This document shows, piece by piece, positions 18,597 through 27,307 of a stretch of DNA of 64,000 nucleotides (position 1 is its first letter; each line of letters starts with the position of its first letter). The notes under the pieces were generated by a model, which saw only the letters and a list, made by a program, of their open reading frames with translations, did no database searches and had not been told where the DNA came from. This stretch comes from Piscinibacterium candidicorallinum (GTDB lineage Bacteria > Pseudomonadota > Gammaproteobacteria > Burkholderiales > Burkholderiaceae_C): positions 2,356,001 through 2,420,000 of the forward strand of contig NZ_CP180191.1 of NCBI RefSeq assembly GCF_047549485.1. The letters are read 5' to 3'. The position numbers and the translations under genes are program-made.

Positions 18597-19880
18597 CTAG
18601 GGCCGCACCATCTTGCAGCTGCTGGGCAGGGTCACCGCCCGCGCCTCGATGCGCCGTTCCGTGACGAAGCCATAGCCGGAGCCTTCGACGTCGTACTTGA
18701 CGGCCCCGCCCTGTTTCGCCATGCGGAACACATACAGCGGGCTCAGCAGCTGATGATCCTCGGCGCGCATCACGACCTCATGCGGCTCGGCGGCAAAGCG
18801 CATGCCTTCCAGGGCCCGTGCCACCGCGACTGCGTCCGGGCTGCCGGCACGCTCGATCGCGGCAGCCAACATGTCGATCATGGTGATGAAGCGCGCGTTC
18901 AAGTAATCATCTCGCGGCGCCGGGTAGCGGGCGCGAAAGGCGTTGTAGATGGCCTCGGCCCCGGCATCGCCCGCGTTGTAGTGCCACTCGGCCACGGCCA
19001 GCACCTTGCCGACGCCGGCGTCGCCAATCGCTGCGGGAGCAGACAGTGCATTGCCATAGAAGGTGTAGAACTTGCCCTTGAAGCCGCCGTCCGCCGCCGC
19101 CTTCACGAGCAGGGACAGATCCGTGCCCCAGTTGCCGGTGATCACGGCATCCGCGCCACTGGCCACGATCTTGCCCACATAGGGCGAGAAGTCACGCACG
19201 CGTCCCACCGGGTGGAGTTCTTCCCCGACCAATTCAATGTCCGGGCGCTTGGCGGCGACCTGCTCGCGCGCGGCCCTGGCAACCGCCTGGCCGAAGCTGT
19301 AGTCCTGATTGAGCAGATAGATCTTCTTGACGGCCTTGTCCTCGCGCAGCGCTTCGGTCAGGGCGTGCATGCGCATGTCTGCATGGGCGTCGAAGCGGAA
19401 ATGCCAGAAGCTGCAGCGCTCATTGGTCAGCGTAGGGTCTACGGCCGAGTAGTTCAGGAACAGCATGCGCTGCTGCGCGTTGCGCTCGTTCCATTTGTTG
19501 GTCGCATCGATCAGCGCGGCAGCCACAGCGCTGCTGTTGCCTTGCAGGATGAAGTGGGCCTTGTCATCCTTGGCAGCACGGAACATGACCAGCGCCTCGT
19601 CGGCCTGGCCCTTGCTGTCATAGGCTGTGAGCAGCAGCGGTCGCATGCCCTGCGCCATCTTGACGCCGCCGCGTGCATTGACGCGCTCGACCGCAAAGCG
19701 CAAATTGCGCAGCACGGACTCGCCCGCGTTGGCAAAGTTGCCGGAGGTGGCCTCAATCACCGCCAGGCGGATCGGCTCGGGCGCAGTTTGGGCCGCGCCC
19801 GCCAGCGAAAAACCTGCGAGGGCAGCCGCAACAACCACACCGCGCATCAGGGAACGGACAAGACTGTTCTTGGAGTGCAT
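18597..19880 (-). CDS. branched-chain amino acid-type ABC transporter substrate-binding protein
   Basis: Periplasmic binding protein of the LivJ/LivK-like (type I fold) family. The ATG at 19880 gives 427 residues with a signal peptide ending near LAGAAQ; a longer upstream start would run into the divergent gene. The mature part begins PIRLAVIEATSGNFANAGES, typical of this family, with later QGNSSAVAAALIDATNKW and YLLNQDYSFGQ. No permease or ATPase gene is adjacent, so the partner transporter and ligand are unknown. Confidence 0.85.
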   Translation of the reverse strand: MHSKNSLVRSLMRGVVVAAALAGFSLAGAAQTAPEPIRLAVIEATSGNFANAGESVLRNLRFAVERVNARGGVKMAQGMRPLLLTAYDSKGQADEALVMFRAAKDDKAHFILQGNSSAVAAALIDATNKWNERNAQQRMLFLNYSAVDPTLTNERCSFWHFRFDAHADMRMHALTEALREDKAVKKIYLLNQDYSFGQAVARAAREQVAAKRPDIELVGEELHPVGRVRDFSPYVGKIVASGADAVITGNWGTDLSLLVKAAADGGFKGKFYTFYGNALSAPAAIGDAGVGKVLAVAEWHYNAGDAGAEAIYNAFRARYPAPRDDYLNARFITMIDMLAAAIERAGSPDAVAVARALEGMRFAAEPHEVVMRAEDHQLLSPLYVFRMAKQGGAVKYDVEGSGYGFVTERRIEARAVTLPSSCKMVRP

Positions 19881-19885
19881 GTGCC

Positions 19886-20458
19886 ATGAATCCAGATCTG
19901 GAAAAGCCGCGCATGATACGCAAGCGCCTCGCGCCACTTGCGTTGGCGCCGTCGGAGAACGCCATCGCTGTGCGCCTTGTGGCCCGTGCGGGCGCCCTGC
20001 TGCTGGCCGCGCTCGCGGGCTGCGCGGCGCCGATCACGCCAGGTGCCGGCTTCAACGAAGCGCTCAGCGCGCGTGGCACGCCCGCGGTGCGCGTCACCCT
20101 GCCTGCGGGCGGCGAGCGGGCGATCTACAGCAACACCTTCGGCCAGTTCAATCAGGTGATCGAGAGCGACGGCTCCGGCAAGGTGGTGCGGGTCTACAAC
20201 TCGCTCACGGATGATGCGTTCGCGCAGATCCGGATTGGCCAATGGCGAGCCGAGGACGTGCGCGCGGTATTCGGCCGGCCGGCGGAAACCACGGTGGTGG
20301 GCTTTGCGGAGAAGCGCGCCCGGGTCTGGAGCTACCGCTACCGGCAGGATGGTGTCTGGAACTCGCTCATGCACATCCACTTCGGCGAGGATGGCCGCGT
20401 GACCGAGTTCTATCCGGGGCCGGACCAGCTGTTCGAGCCGAAGGAGTCGAACAAGTAG
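19886..20458 (+). CDS. small lipoprotein, SmpA/BamE-like domain
   Basis: Predicted outer-membrane lipoprotein of about 190 residues. A hydrophobic stretch ends in the lipobox LLAALAGC (Cys near residue 47). The mature domain includes IRIGQWRAEDVRAVFGRPAETTVVGF and VWSYRY, resembling the BamE/OmlA fold in which a 'G-x-D-V...lG-P' turn precedes a Trp/Tyr-rich strand. The first ATG (19886) is only 6 bp from the divergent gene's start, so the ATG at 19913 is the more likely start. Role unknown. Confidence 0.7.
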   Translation: MNPDLEKPRMIRKRLAPLALAPSENAIAVRLVARAGALLLAALAGCAAPITPGAGFNEALSARGTPAVRVTLPAGGERAIYSNTFGQFNQVIESDGSGKVVRVYNSLTDDAFAQIRIGQWRAEDVRAVFGRPAETTVVGFAEKRARVWSYRYRQDGVWNSLMHIHFGEDGRVTEFYPGPDQLFEPKESNK

Positions 20459-20501
20459 CTTGAATCATCAATCTGGCCGTTTTTAATTGTTTTTGAATGA
20501 G

Positions 20502-20549
20502 AAAAAACCGGCTTTCCGCTTTTCTGATAAGCGCAAAAGCCGGTTTTTT
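20502..20549. terminator. bidirectional terminator between the lipoprotein gene and leuA
   Basis: AAAAAACCGGCTTT and AAAGCCGGTTTTTT form a long stem with A- and T-tracts on both sides. It separates two converging genes and suits both. Confidence 0.88.
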
Positions 20550-20580
20550 GTTGCTTCTTATTTGTGTCCGAAAATGATAT

Positions 20581-22143
20581 CTATTTCACGGCCATTTCAA
20601 TCTGCGGATTGAGTTTCTGCTCCCCCGCGTACAGCTTGTTGAGCGCGCTCAGGTAGGCCTTGGCGCTGGCCACGATGATGTCCGGATCGCTGCCTACGCC
20701 GTTGACGATGCGCCCGCTTTTGGCGAGGCGCACCGTCACTTCACCCTGCGAATCGGTAGACCCGCTGGTGATGGCGTTCACTGAATACAGCACCATCTCG
20801 GCGCCGCTGTTTACCTTGCTTTCGATGGCTTTTAGGGATGCGTCCACCGAGCCATTGCCGGCGGCCTCGCTCGCGACTTCGCTGCCCGCCTGCTTGAAGA
20901 CGACCTTGGCATGCGCATGGGGCGTTTCGCCGGACGAGGCACGGTGCTCGAGGTGCACGAAACCGAAGGCCTCGGCATGCGCGGCCTCGTCCTGGTCTTC
21001 CACAAGCGCGAGGATGTCTTCGTCAAAGATCTCGGCCTTCTGGTCGGCGAGGGCCTTGAAGCGCGCAAAGGCCTCATTCACGGCGGCTTCGGAATCCTGC
21101 TCGATGCCCAGTTCGGTCAGGCGCTGCTTGAAGGCGTTGCGGCCCGACAGCTTGCCCAGCACGATCTTGTTGGCCGCCCAGCCCACGTCTTCGGCACGCA
21201 TGATCTCGTAGGTCTCGCGCGCCTTGAGCACGCCATCCTGGTGAATGCCGCTGGCGTGGGCAAAGGCGTTGGCGCCCACGATCGCCTTGTTGGGCTGCAC
21301 CGCAAAGCCGGTGATCTGGCTGACCATGCGGCTGGCCGGCATGATCTGGCTGGTGTCGATGCCCACGTCGAGCCCGAAGTAGTCGCGCCGCGTCTTCACG
21401 GCCATCACCACTTCTTCCAGCGAGCAGTTGCCGGCGCGCTCACCCAGGCCGTTGATGGTGCACTCCACCTGGCGCGCCCCGCCGATCTTCACCCCGGCCA
21501 GCGAGTTGGCCACCGCCATGCCGAGGTCGTTGTGGCAGTGGGTGGACCAGATCGCCTTGTCGCTATTGGGCACGCGGCTGCGCAGGTTGCGGATGAATTC
21601 GCCATACAGCTCCGGGATGCCGTAGCCCACGGTGTCCGGGATGTTGATGGTGGTGGCACCCTCGTTGATCACGGCTTCCAGCACGCGGCACAGAAAATCC
21701 GGCTCGCTGCGGTAGCCGTCTTCGGGGCTGAACTCCACATCGGCCACCTGGTTGCGGGCAAAGCGCACGGCCACTTTGGCCTGCTCGAACACCTGGTCCG
21801 GCGTCATGCGCAGCTTCTTCTCCATGTGCAAGGGGCTGGTGGCAATGAAGGTGTGGATGCGCGCGGACCGGGCAGGCTTCAGCGCCTCGGCCGCGCGGGC
21901 GATGTCGCGGTCATTGGCGCGGGAGAGCGAACACACCGTGCTGTCCTTGATGGCGGCGGCGATCGCACGCACGGCCTCGAAGTCCCCATTGCTGGCTGCG
22001 GCAAAGCCGGCCTCGATCACATCGACCTTGAGCTTTTCGAGCTGCCGGGCGATGCGCAGCTTTTCCTCCTTGGTCATGGAGGCGCCGGGCGACTGCTCGC
22101 CGTCACGCAAGGTGGTGTCGAAAATGATGAGCTTGTCGGCCAT
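20581..22143 (-). CDS. leuA: 2-isopropylmalate synthase
   Basis: First committed enzyme of leucine synthesis: condenses acetyl-CoA with 2-ketoisovalerate. The ATG at 22143 gives 520 residues beginning MADKLIIFDTTLRDGEQSPGA, with AGGAGAG six bases upstream. The catalytic barrel shows TTLRDGEQ, the metal-binding THCHNDLGMA and GLGERAGN; the C-terminal region carries the LeuA regulatory domain (SGSTDSQGEVTVRL), which normally binds leucine. A leader peptide and terminator precede it (see those entries), implying attenuation. Confidence 0.97.
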   Translation of the reverse strand: MADKLIIFDTTLRDGEQSPGASMTKEEKLRIARQLEKLKVDVIEAGFAAASNGDFEAVRAIAAAIKDSTVCSLSRANDRDIARAAEALKPARSARIHTFIATSPLHMEKKLRMTPDQVFEQAKVAVRFARNQVADVEFSPEDGYRSEPDFLCRVLEAVINEGATTINIPDTVGYGIPELYGEFIRNLRSRVPNSDKAIWSTHCHNDLGMAVANSLAGVKIGGARQVECTINGLGERAGNCSLEEVVMAVKTRRDYFGLDVGIDTSQIMPASRMVSQITGFAVQPNKAIVGANAFAHASGIHQDGVLKARETYEIMRAEDVGWAANKIVLGKLSGRNAFKQRLTELGIEQDSEAAVNEAFARFKALADQKAEIFDEDILALVEDQDEAAHAEAFGFVHLEHRASSGETPHAHAKVVFKQAGSEVASEAAGNGSVDASLKAIESKVNSGAEMVLYSVNAITSGSTDSQGEVTVRLAKSGRIVNGVGSDPDIIVASAKAYLSALNKLYAGEQKLNPQIEMAVK

Positions 22144-22201
22144 GGTGTCTCTCCTGAGGTGTTCGGAACTTCGCGGTTTCGGGACTGTGTTTTCGAGGGG
22201 C

Positions 22202-22240
22202 AAAACAAAACGCGGACCGTGGTTTCCCAGGGTCCGCGTA
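22202..22240 (-). terminator. leuA attenuator terminator
   Basis: On the minus strand CGCGGACC (22238-22231) pairs with GGTCCGCG (22218-22211) and is followed by TTTTGTTTTG. It lies between the Leu-rich leader peptide and leuA, so it is the expected terminator of an amino-acid attenuation system rather than the end of a gene. Confidence 0.85.
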
Positions 22241-22289
22241 GTTGATTCCTTGTGTGTGTCTTGGCTGCTAAGGGCGCAAAAGGAGGCGG

Positions 22290-22427
22290 CTACGCGGACA
22301 GGCGTAGCAGAATTAGCAGCGAAATCAGCGCAGCAATCTGCAGGCTGATCAGGCGCACGGCCGCAGCGCGGCGGGCTTCGATCGTCGAAGCCGCTACGGT
22401 TTGGGCAGTGTGGGGCCGGAAGTGCAT
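22290..22427 (-). CDS. leuL: leuA leader peptide (putative attenuator peptide)
   Basis: Small open frame of 45 codons, ATG at 22427, TAG at 22290-22292, about 50 nt before the leuA attenuator terminator. Its second half reads LISLQIAALISLLILLRL, with eight Leu codons in the last 20 and five Ile. Ribosome stalling at scarce Leu-tRNA would favour an antiterminator and leuA transcription, the classic attenuation logic. No strong ribosome-binding site is visible before the ATG, so the exact start is uncertain. Confidence 0.7.
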   Translation of the reverse strand: MHFRPHTAQTVAASTIEARRAAAVRLISLQIAALISLLILLRLSA

Positions 22428-22464
22428 GAATCTGAAACTAGCCGAGCATCAGTTGCTTTTGCAA

Positions 22465-22544
22465 GAATCCAGCATCCATGCGGCTTTCCAAGGCATATTG
22501 GCTGGAAACCCGCATGGATACTGCGGAAAGGCATTTGTGCTGGG
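22465..22544 (+). repeat. dispersed intergenic repeat, copy D
   Basis: Plus-strand copy of the four-member repeat family, from ATCCAGCATCCATGCGGC to TGCTGGG; more diverged in its right half. It sits between the pssA stop and the leuA leader peptide, where the leuA promoter would be expected. With the leader and terminator it accounts for the 425-base gap 22144-22568. Confidence 0.7.
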
Positions 22545-22568
22545 TCGCTGAGTGACCCGACCGCACGC

Positions 22569-23468
22569 CTAGTGGGGCGGCTGCGCACCGTCCGGCGGTG
22601 CAGGTTTGGCCACCGGGCTGCCTGGCAGGCCCTTGGCACGACGCCAGATCCACAAGCCGTAGCCAGACAAGCCGTACAGGCAGAACAGACCGAAGAGCGT
22701 GATCGGCGGATCGGCCGAGATCACCACGATCACGATCAGCAGCGCCACCATCACCCAGAAGGGCACGCTCTTGAGCGCAAGGTTCTTGCCGCTCCAGAAG
22801 GGTGCGCTCGAGACCATGGTCAGGCCCGCGTAGATCGACAACGCGAAGGCGGTCCAGGGCATCCAGGCTTCCTTGATGGGCAGCTTGTTGTCCACCGCGA
22901 GCCAGACAAAACCAGCCATGAGTGCGCCGGCCGCCGGGCTGGGCAGGCCCTGGAAGAAGCGCTTGTCCACCACGCCCAGGTTGGTGTTGAAGCGCGCCAG
23001 CCTGAAGGCCGCACAGGCGCAGTAGGTAAACGCGGCCAGCCAGCCCCAGCGGCCCAGCCCGTGCAGCACGAACTCATACATCACCAGGGCCGGCGCCACG
23101 CCGAAGCTGACCATGTCCGCCAGGCTGTCGAGCTGCTCGCCGAAGGGTGACTGCGTGCCCGTGAGGCGCGCCACGCGGCCATCCATGCCGTCCAGCACCA
23201 TGGCGGCAAAGATGCCGATAGCGGCCGCCTCGAAGTTGTCACCCATGCCCTGCACGATGGCGTAGAACGCGGCAAACAGGGCCGCCGTGGTGAACGCATT
23301 CGGCAGAAGGTAGATGCCACGGCTGCGGCGGGCCTGCGTGGCGGCCAGGGTCTGCGGGTGCACGTCCGGGCCGGTCAGTGCCTTGGCTCGCTTGCCGAAG
23401 CGGAACTTGCGGCGCTTTGGATTGGGAAATTGCATCAATAGAGCCGCACATAAGCGGCGCATGGACAT
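22569..23468 (-). CDS. pssA: CDP-diacylglycerol--serine O-phosphatidyltransferase
   Basis: Membrane enzyme making phosphatidylserine, the precursor of phosphatidylethanolamine. Up to 299 residues with several hydrophobic helices. The CDP-alcohol phosphotransferase signature D-G-x2-A-R-x8-G-x3-D-x3-D is complete (D96, G97, A100, R101, G110, D114, D118). The N-terminal start is uncertain: an ATG at 23435 (MQFPNPKRRKFRF) is equally plausible. Position between ilvC and leuA is the usual Burkholderiales order. Confidence 0.92.
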   Translation of the reverse strand: MSMRRLCAALLMQFPNPKRRKFRFGKRAKALTGPDVHPQTLAATQARRSRGIYLLPNAFTTAALFAAFYAIVQGMGDNFEAAAIGIFAAMVLDGMDGRVARLTGTQSPFGEQLDSLADMVSFGVAPALVMYEFVLHGLGRWGWLAAFTYCACAAFRLARFNTNLGVVDKRFFQGLPSPAAGALMAGFVWLAVDNKLPIKEAWMPWTAFALSIYAGLTMVSSAPFWSGKNLALKSVPFWVMVALLIVIVVISADPPITLFGLFCLYGLSGYGLWIWRRAKGLPGSPVAKPAPPDGAQPPH

Positions 23469-23482
23469 CGCGATGCGGGTGA

Positions 23483-23659
23483 TTATTGCAGCGGGTGCGC
23501 GTGGGGCAATCGCTTATCTGGGATTGCAATGCAAAGCGGCGCCTTTTGGCGCCGCTTTGGTGTGCCTGACGAGAGTCTGCCCTTGGACTTGTCGACCAGT
23601 GTGGTCGCCTTGATCCAGGGCAGGTCGCGCGGCGCGGCGCCTGCGAGCGCGTTCCGCAT
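23483..23659 (-). CDS. small ORF repeating the IlvC C-terminus
   Basis: 58-codon frame directly after ilvC. Its ATG (23659) is preceded by GGAGG at eight bases, a good ribosome-binding site. Residues 13-27 (LPWIKATTLVDKSKG) copy the last residues of IlvC (MPWIKANKLVDKSKN); at DNA level 23582-23622 matches 23698-23738 at about 36 of 41 bases. The rest resembles nothing I recognise and runs through a hairpin. It may be a duplication remnant or a genuine small gene. Confidence 0.4.
   Translation of the reverse strand: MRNALAGAAPRDLPWIKATTLVDKSKGRLSSGTPKRRQKAPLCIAIPDKRLPHAHPLQ
23531..23560 (-). terminator. hairpin downstream of ilvC
   Basis: AAAGCGGCGCC (23533-23543) and GGCGCCGCTTT (23548-23558) form a strong 11-bp stem with a TTTT loop. 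The T-tract after the stem is poor, so it may be a weak terminator or an mRNA 3'-end stabiliser. Confidence 0.6.
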
Positions 23660-23691
23660 GATGCCGCCTCCGCCAGCTGACGCTGGCTGCC

Positions 23692-24708
23692 TCAGTTCTT
23701 GGACTTGTCGACCAGCTTGTTGGCCTTGATCCAAGGCATCATCGCGCGCAACTTCTCGCCTACCTGCTCGATCGGATGCTCGGCGGTCAGACGACGGCGC
23801 GACAGCAGCGTCGGCGCACCAGCGCGGTTCTCCAGGATGAAGCTCTTGGCGTACTCGCCGGTCTGGATGTCGCGCAGGGCCTGGCGCATGGCCTCCTTCG
23901 TGGCCTCGGTGACGACCTTCGGGCCGGTGACGTATTCGCCGTACTCCGCGTTGTTGCTGATGGAGTAGTTCATGTTGGCGATACCGCCTTCGTAGATCAG
24001 GTCCACGATGAGCTTGAGCTCGTGCAGGCACTCGAAGTAGGCCATCTCCGGTGCATAGCCGGCTTCCACGAGGGTCTCGAAGCCAGCCTTGATCAGCTCC
24101 ACGGTGCCGCCACACAGCACGGCCTGCTCGCCGAAGAGATCGGTCTCCGTCTCTTCGCGGAAAGTGGTCTCGATGATGCCGGCCTTGCCGCCGCCGTTGG
24201 CCGCCGCATAGGACAGCGCCAGATCCTTGGCCTTGCCGCTCGCGTCGCGCCAGACGGCGATCAAGTGGGGCACACCGCCACCCTGCTTGTAGGTGTTGCG
24301 CACGGTATGGCCCGGTGCCTTGGGCGCGACCATCCACACATCCAGATCTTCGCGCGGCTGAACCTGGCCGTAGTGGATGTTGAAGCCGTGGGCAAAGACG
24401 AGCGAGGCGCCCTTCTTCATGTTGTCGTGGCAGTGGTCGCGGTAGACCTGGGCGATGTTCTCGTCGGGCAGCAAAATCATGACGATGTCGGCATCCTTCA
24501 CCGCGGCGTCCACTTCCTTGACTGCGAGACCAGCCTTCTTGGCCTTGTCCCAGCTGGCACCACCCTTTCGCAAGGCGACGGTCACCTTGCAGCCAGACTC
24601 GTTCAGGTTCTGCGCATGCGCATGCCCCTGGCTGCCGTAGCCGATGATGGTGATCTTCTTGCCCTTGATGAGCTTGATGTCGGCGTCCTTGTCGTAATAG
24701 ACCTTCAT
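23692..24708 (-). CDS. ilvC: ketol-acid reductoisomerase (NADP+)
   Basis: Second common step of valine and isoleucine synthesis (isomeroreduction of acetolactate). 338 residues, the short class I form. The NADPH-binding GYGSQGHA is at 23-30; metal ligands lie in the C-terminal knotted domain (DLFGEQAVLCGG, ECLHELKLIVDLIYEGG). It follows ilvH by 71 bp on the minus strand. Confidence 0.98.
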   Translation of the reverse strand: MKVYYDKDADIKLIKGKKITIIGYGSQGHAHAQNLNESGCKVTVALRKGGASWDKAKKAGLAVKEVDAAVKDADIVMILLPDENIAQVYRDHCHDNMKKGASLVFAHGFNIHYGQVQPREDLDVWMVAPKAPGHTVRNTYKQGGGVPHLIAVWRDASGKAKDLALSYAAANGGGKAGIIETTFREETETDLFGEQAVLCGGTVELIKAGFETLVEAGYAPEMAYFECLHELKLIVDLIYEGGIANMNYSISNNAEYGEYVTGPKVVTEATKEAMRQALRDIQTGEYAKSFILENRAGAPTLLSRRRLTAEHPIEQVGEKLRAMMPWIKANKLVDKSKN

Positions 24709-24779
24709 GATGTTCTTTCCTTGAATTGAGTGTTCTGCTGGCGCTCCGGCTTCAGGTGTGAAGCCCCCTGCCCTTCAGC

Positions 24780-25274
24780 TCATACTTTGAGGATCCGCTC
24801 ACCGCGGCCGATGCCCGATCCACCCGTACGGACGGTCTCGAGAATCAGCGTGGGGTCCACGGCGGTGATGAATGCATCCAGCTTGCTCTTGTTGCCCGTG
24901 AGCTCGATCGTGTAGGTCTTCTCGGTCACGTCGATGATCCGGCCGCGGAAGATGTCGGCCATGCGCTTCATCTCGTCGCGCTCCTTGGCCACTGCCCGCA
25001 CCTTGATCAGCATGAGCTCGCGCTCGATGTGCTCGCCCTCGGTCAAGTCCACGACCTTGACCACCTCGATCAGGCGGTTCAGGTGCTTGGTGATCTGTTC
25101 GATCACGTCATCGCTGCCGGTGGTGACGATGGTCATCCGCGACAGGGTCGGGTCTTCGGTGGGGGCCACCGTGAGGGTTTCGATGTTGTAGCCACGCGCG
25201 GAGAACAGGCCTACGACGCGGGACAGTGCGCCCGGTTCGTTCTCGAGAAGAACAGAGATGATGTGTCGCATCAC
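24780..25274 (-). CDS. ilvH: acetolactate synthase small (regulatory) subunit
   Basis: Regulatory ACT-domain subunit that confers valine feedback inhibition on the acetolactate synthase holoenzyme. 164 residues. The N-terminal ACT domain begins RHIISVLLENEPGALSRVVGLFSARGYNI, and the C-terminal ACT-like half ends TGGSGIGRGERILKV. Start overlaps the ilvB stop by 4 bp. Confidence 0.97.
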   Translation of the reverse strand: MMRHIISVLLENEPGALSRVVGLFSARGYNIETLTVAPTEDPTLSRMTIVTTGSDDVIEQITKHLNRLIEVVKVVDLTEGEHIERELMLIKVRAVAKERDEMKRMADIFRGRIIDVTEKTYTIELTGNKSKLDAFITAVDPTLILETVRTGGSGIGRGERILKV

Positions 25275-26998
25275 AATTCCTCCGAGCCGAGCAGCATTTC
25301 CGTCAGGCCCTTGCCGGCCTTGACCATCGGCCAGACGTTCTCGGTCGGGTCGGTGATGAAGTCCAGAAAGACGGTCCGGTCCTTGTACTTGCCGAAGGCG
25401 TCCTTGAGTGCGCCTTCGACGTCCCTGGGGTCAGTCACCCGGATGCCCACGTGCCCGTAGGCCTCGGCCAGCCTCACAAAATCCGGCAGGGAATCCATAT
25501 AGCTGTTGGAGTAGCGGCCGCCGTAGTCCAGTTGCTGCCACTGGCGCACCATCCCCAGATAGCCGTTGTTCAGGCAGATGATCTTGGGCGAGAGGTTGTA
25601 TTGCTTGCAGGTAGAGAGTTCCTGCAGGCACATCTGGATCGAGCCCTCGCCGGTGATGCAGGCCACCTTGGAGCCCGGATTGGCAAATTCCACGCCCATG
25701 GCGTAGGGCAGACCCACGCCCATGGTGCCCAGACCACCGGAGTTGATCCAGCGACGCGGTGCGTTGAAGGCGTAGTACTGCGCAGCCCACATCTGATGCT
25801 GGCCGACATCGCTCGTGACAAAGGCTTCGCCCTGGGTGACATCCCAAAGCTTCTGCACCACGTACTGTGGCTTGATGGCTTCGGTGCTGTCAGCGAACTT
25901 GAGGCATTCCTTCTTGCGCCATTCGTTGATCTGGCCCCACCAGGGTGCAATGCGCTTGCCGTCGACCTTGCCGCCCTTGTCCTCGAGCGCAAGCTCGAGT
26001 TGGGCGAGCATGTCTTGAAGCACCGAGCGCACGTCACCGACGATCGGGATGTCAACCTTCACCCGCTTGGAGATCGAGGACGGATCGACATCGATATGGA
26101 TGATCTTGCGCGGGCTACTGGCAAAGTGCTTCGGGTTGCCGATCACCCGATCATCGAAGCGCGCACCCACGGCCAACAGCACGTCGCAGTTCTGCATGGC
26201 CATGTTGGCCTCGTAGGTACCGTGCATACCCAGCATGCCGACAAACTTCGGGTCCGTGCCCTTGTAGCCGCCCAGGCCCATCAGGGTGTTGGTGCAGGGA
26301 TAGCCAAGGCGGTCCACCAGATCGACCAGCTCCTTGTCGGCATTGGCCAGAATCACGCCACCGCCCGAGTAGATCATCGGCCGTTCCGCCGAAAGCAAGA
26401 GGCTGACGGCCTTCTTGATCTGACCCAGGTGACCCTTTTCCACCGGCCGGTACGAGCGCATCTCGACCTTCTCGGGGTAGTGCCACTTGGCCTTCGCGAT
26501 GCTGACGTCCTTCGGTATGTCGACCAGCACCGGCCCCGGCCGCCCGGTCTTGGCGATGTAGAAGGCCTTCTTCATCGTGTCGGCCAGCTGCTCGACGTCC
26601 TTGACCAGGAAATTGTGTTTCACGCAGGGGCGCGTAATGCCCACGGTGTCGCATTCCTGGAAGGCGTCCTGTCCGATGGCGTGTGTCGGCACCTGACCCG
26701 TGATGATCACCATCGGGATCGAGTCCATGTACGCCGTGGCAATGCCTGTGACGGCATTGGTCACTCCGGGACCGGAGGTCACCAGACAGACACCGACCTT
26801 GTCGGCATGGGATCGGGAGTACGCGTCAGCCGCGTGAACAGCTGCTTGTTCGTGTCGAACCAGGATGTGCTGAAACTTGTCCTGGTTGAAGATGGCGTCG
26901 TAGATGTAGAGCACTGCGCCGCCTGGATAGCCGAAGACGTGTTCAACGCCTTCTTCAGCGAGTGCGCGCACGACGATTTCGGCGCCCGTGAGCTCCAT
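25271..26998 (-). CDS. ilvB: acetolactate synthase large (catalytic) subunit
   Basis: Thiamine diphosphate enzyme condensing pyruvate to acetolactate, or pyruvate with 2-ketobutyrate. The ATG at 26998 gives 575 residues starting MELTGAEIVVRALAEEGVEHVFGYPGG, with AAAGGAAG upstream; the frame is open another 65 codons but that part is not family sequence. The catalytic Glu is in HEQAAVHAADAYSR and the ThDP motif is GEGSIQM...LNN. First gene of ilvB-ilvH-ilvC. A UUCG-type hairpin (AAGAC/GTCTT) occurs about 130 bp upstream. Confidence 0.97.
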   Translation of the reverse strand: MELTGAEIVVRALAEEGVEHVFGYPGGAVLYIYDAIFNQDKFQHILVRHEQAAVHAADAYSRSHADKVGVCLVTSGPGVTNAVTGIATAYMDSIPMVIITGQVPTHAIGQDAFQECDTVGITRPCVKHNFLVKDVEQLADTMKKAFYIAKTGRPGPVLVDIPKDVSIAKAKWHYPEKVEMRSYRPVEKGHLGQIKKAVSLLLSAERPMIYSGGGVILANADKELVDLVDRLGYPCTNTLMGLGGYKGTDPKFVGMLGMHGTYEANMAMQNCDVLLAVGARFDDRVIGNPKHFASSPRKIIHIDVDPSSISKRVKVDIPIVGDVRSVLQDMLAQLELALEDKGGKVDGKRIAPWWGQINEWRKKECLKFADSTEAIKPQYVVQKLWDVTQGEAFVTSDVGQHQMWAAQYYAFNAPRRWINSGGLGTMGVGLPYAMGVEFANPGSKVACITGEGSIQMCLQELSTCKQYNLSPKIICLNNGYLGMVRQWQQLDYGGRYSNSYMDSLPDFVRLAEAYGHVGIRVTDPRDVEGALKDAFGKYKDRTVFLDFITDPTENVWPMVKAGKGLTEMLLGSEEL

Positions 26999-27307
26999 GT
27001 ATTGGCTTCCTTTCAAGGTCCACAGGAGATTGATCGGAGGCTCTCCCCGCTGCCGGTAAGCAGGCGGCTCAGCCATTTCAGCCGTCAGGTTTGAATTGAC
27101 GGGGCACTCGACCCGCAAAGAAAAGACCCGAAGTCTTCTTTTGCAAACTTTGTGCAGGGTGCGGAACATACCGCGGCGCAGCAATTCGAGCAAGCGCGCT
27201 GCACATCTGCCAGATCTTCAGCGGCATCTCAGCGGCCTTTGATACATTGCGCGGCTACGCCTTGCACTAGGGCGCTCAGGCCAAGCAGCCGCTTGGTCGC
27301 CGTCTAC

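Noticed and set aside
15919..18600. Very long open frame on the plus strand opposite pnp and rpsO
   Set aside because: It is the complement of two highly conserved genes; the high GC content keeps the opposite frame open. Its translation is His/Gly/Asp/Val-rich and resembles no family.
25451..27094. Long plus-strand open frame opposite ilvB
   Set aside because: Antisense shadow of ilvB with typical His/Asp/Val-rich composition.
26999..27193. N-terminal extension of ilvB or an ilvB leader peptide
   Set aside because: The extra 65 codons are not AHAS sequence, and the upstream frames lack a convincing run of Leu, Val or Ile codons, unlike the leuA leader. The UUCG hairpin there has no clear terminator tail.
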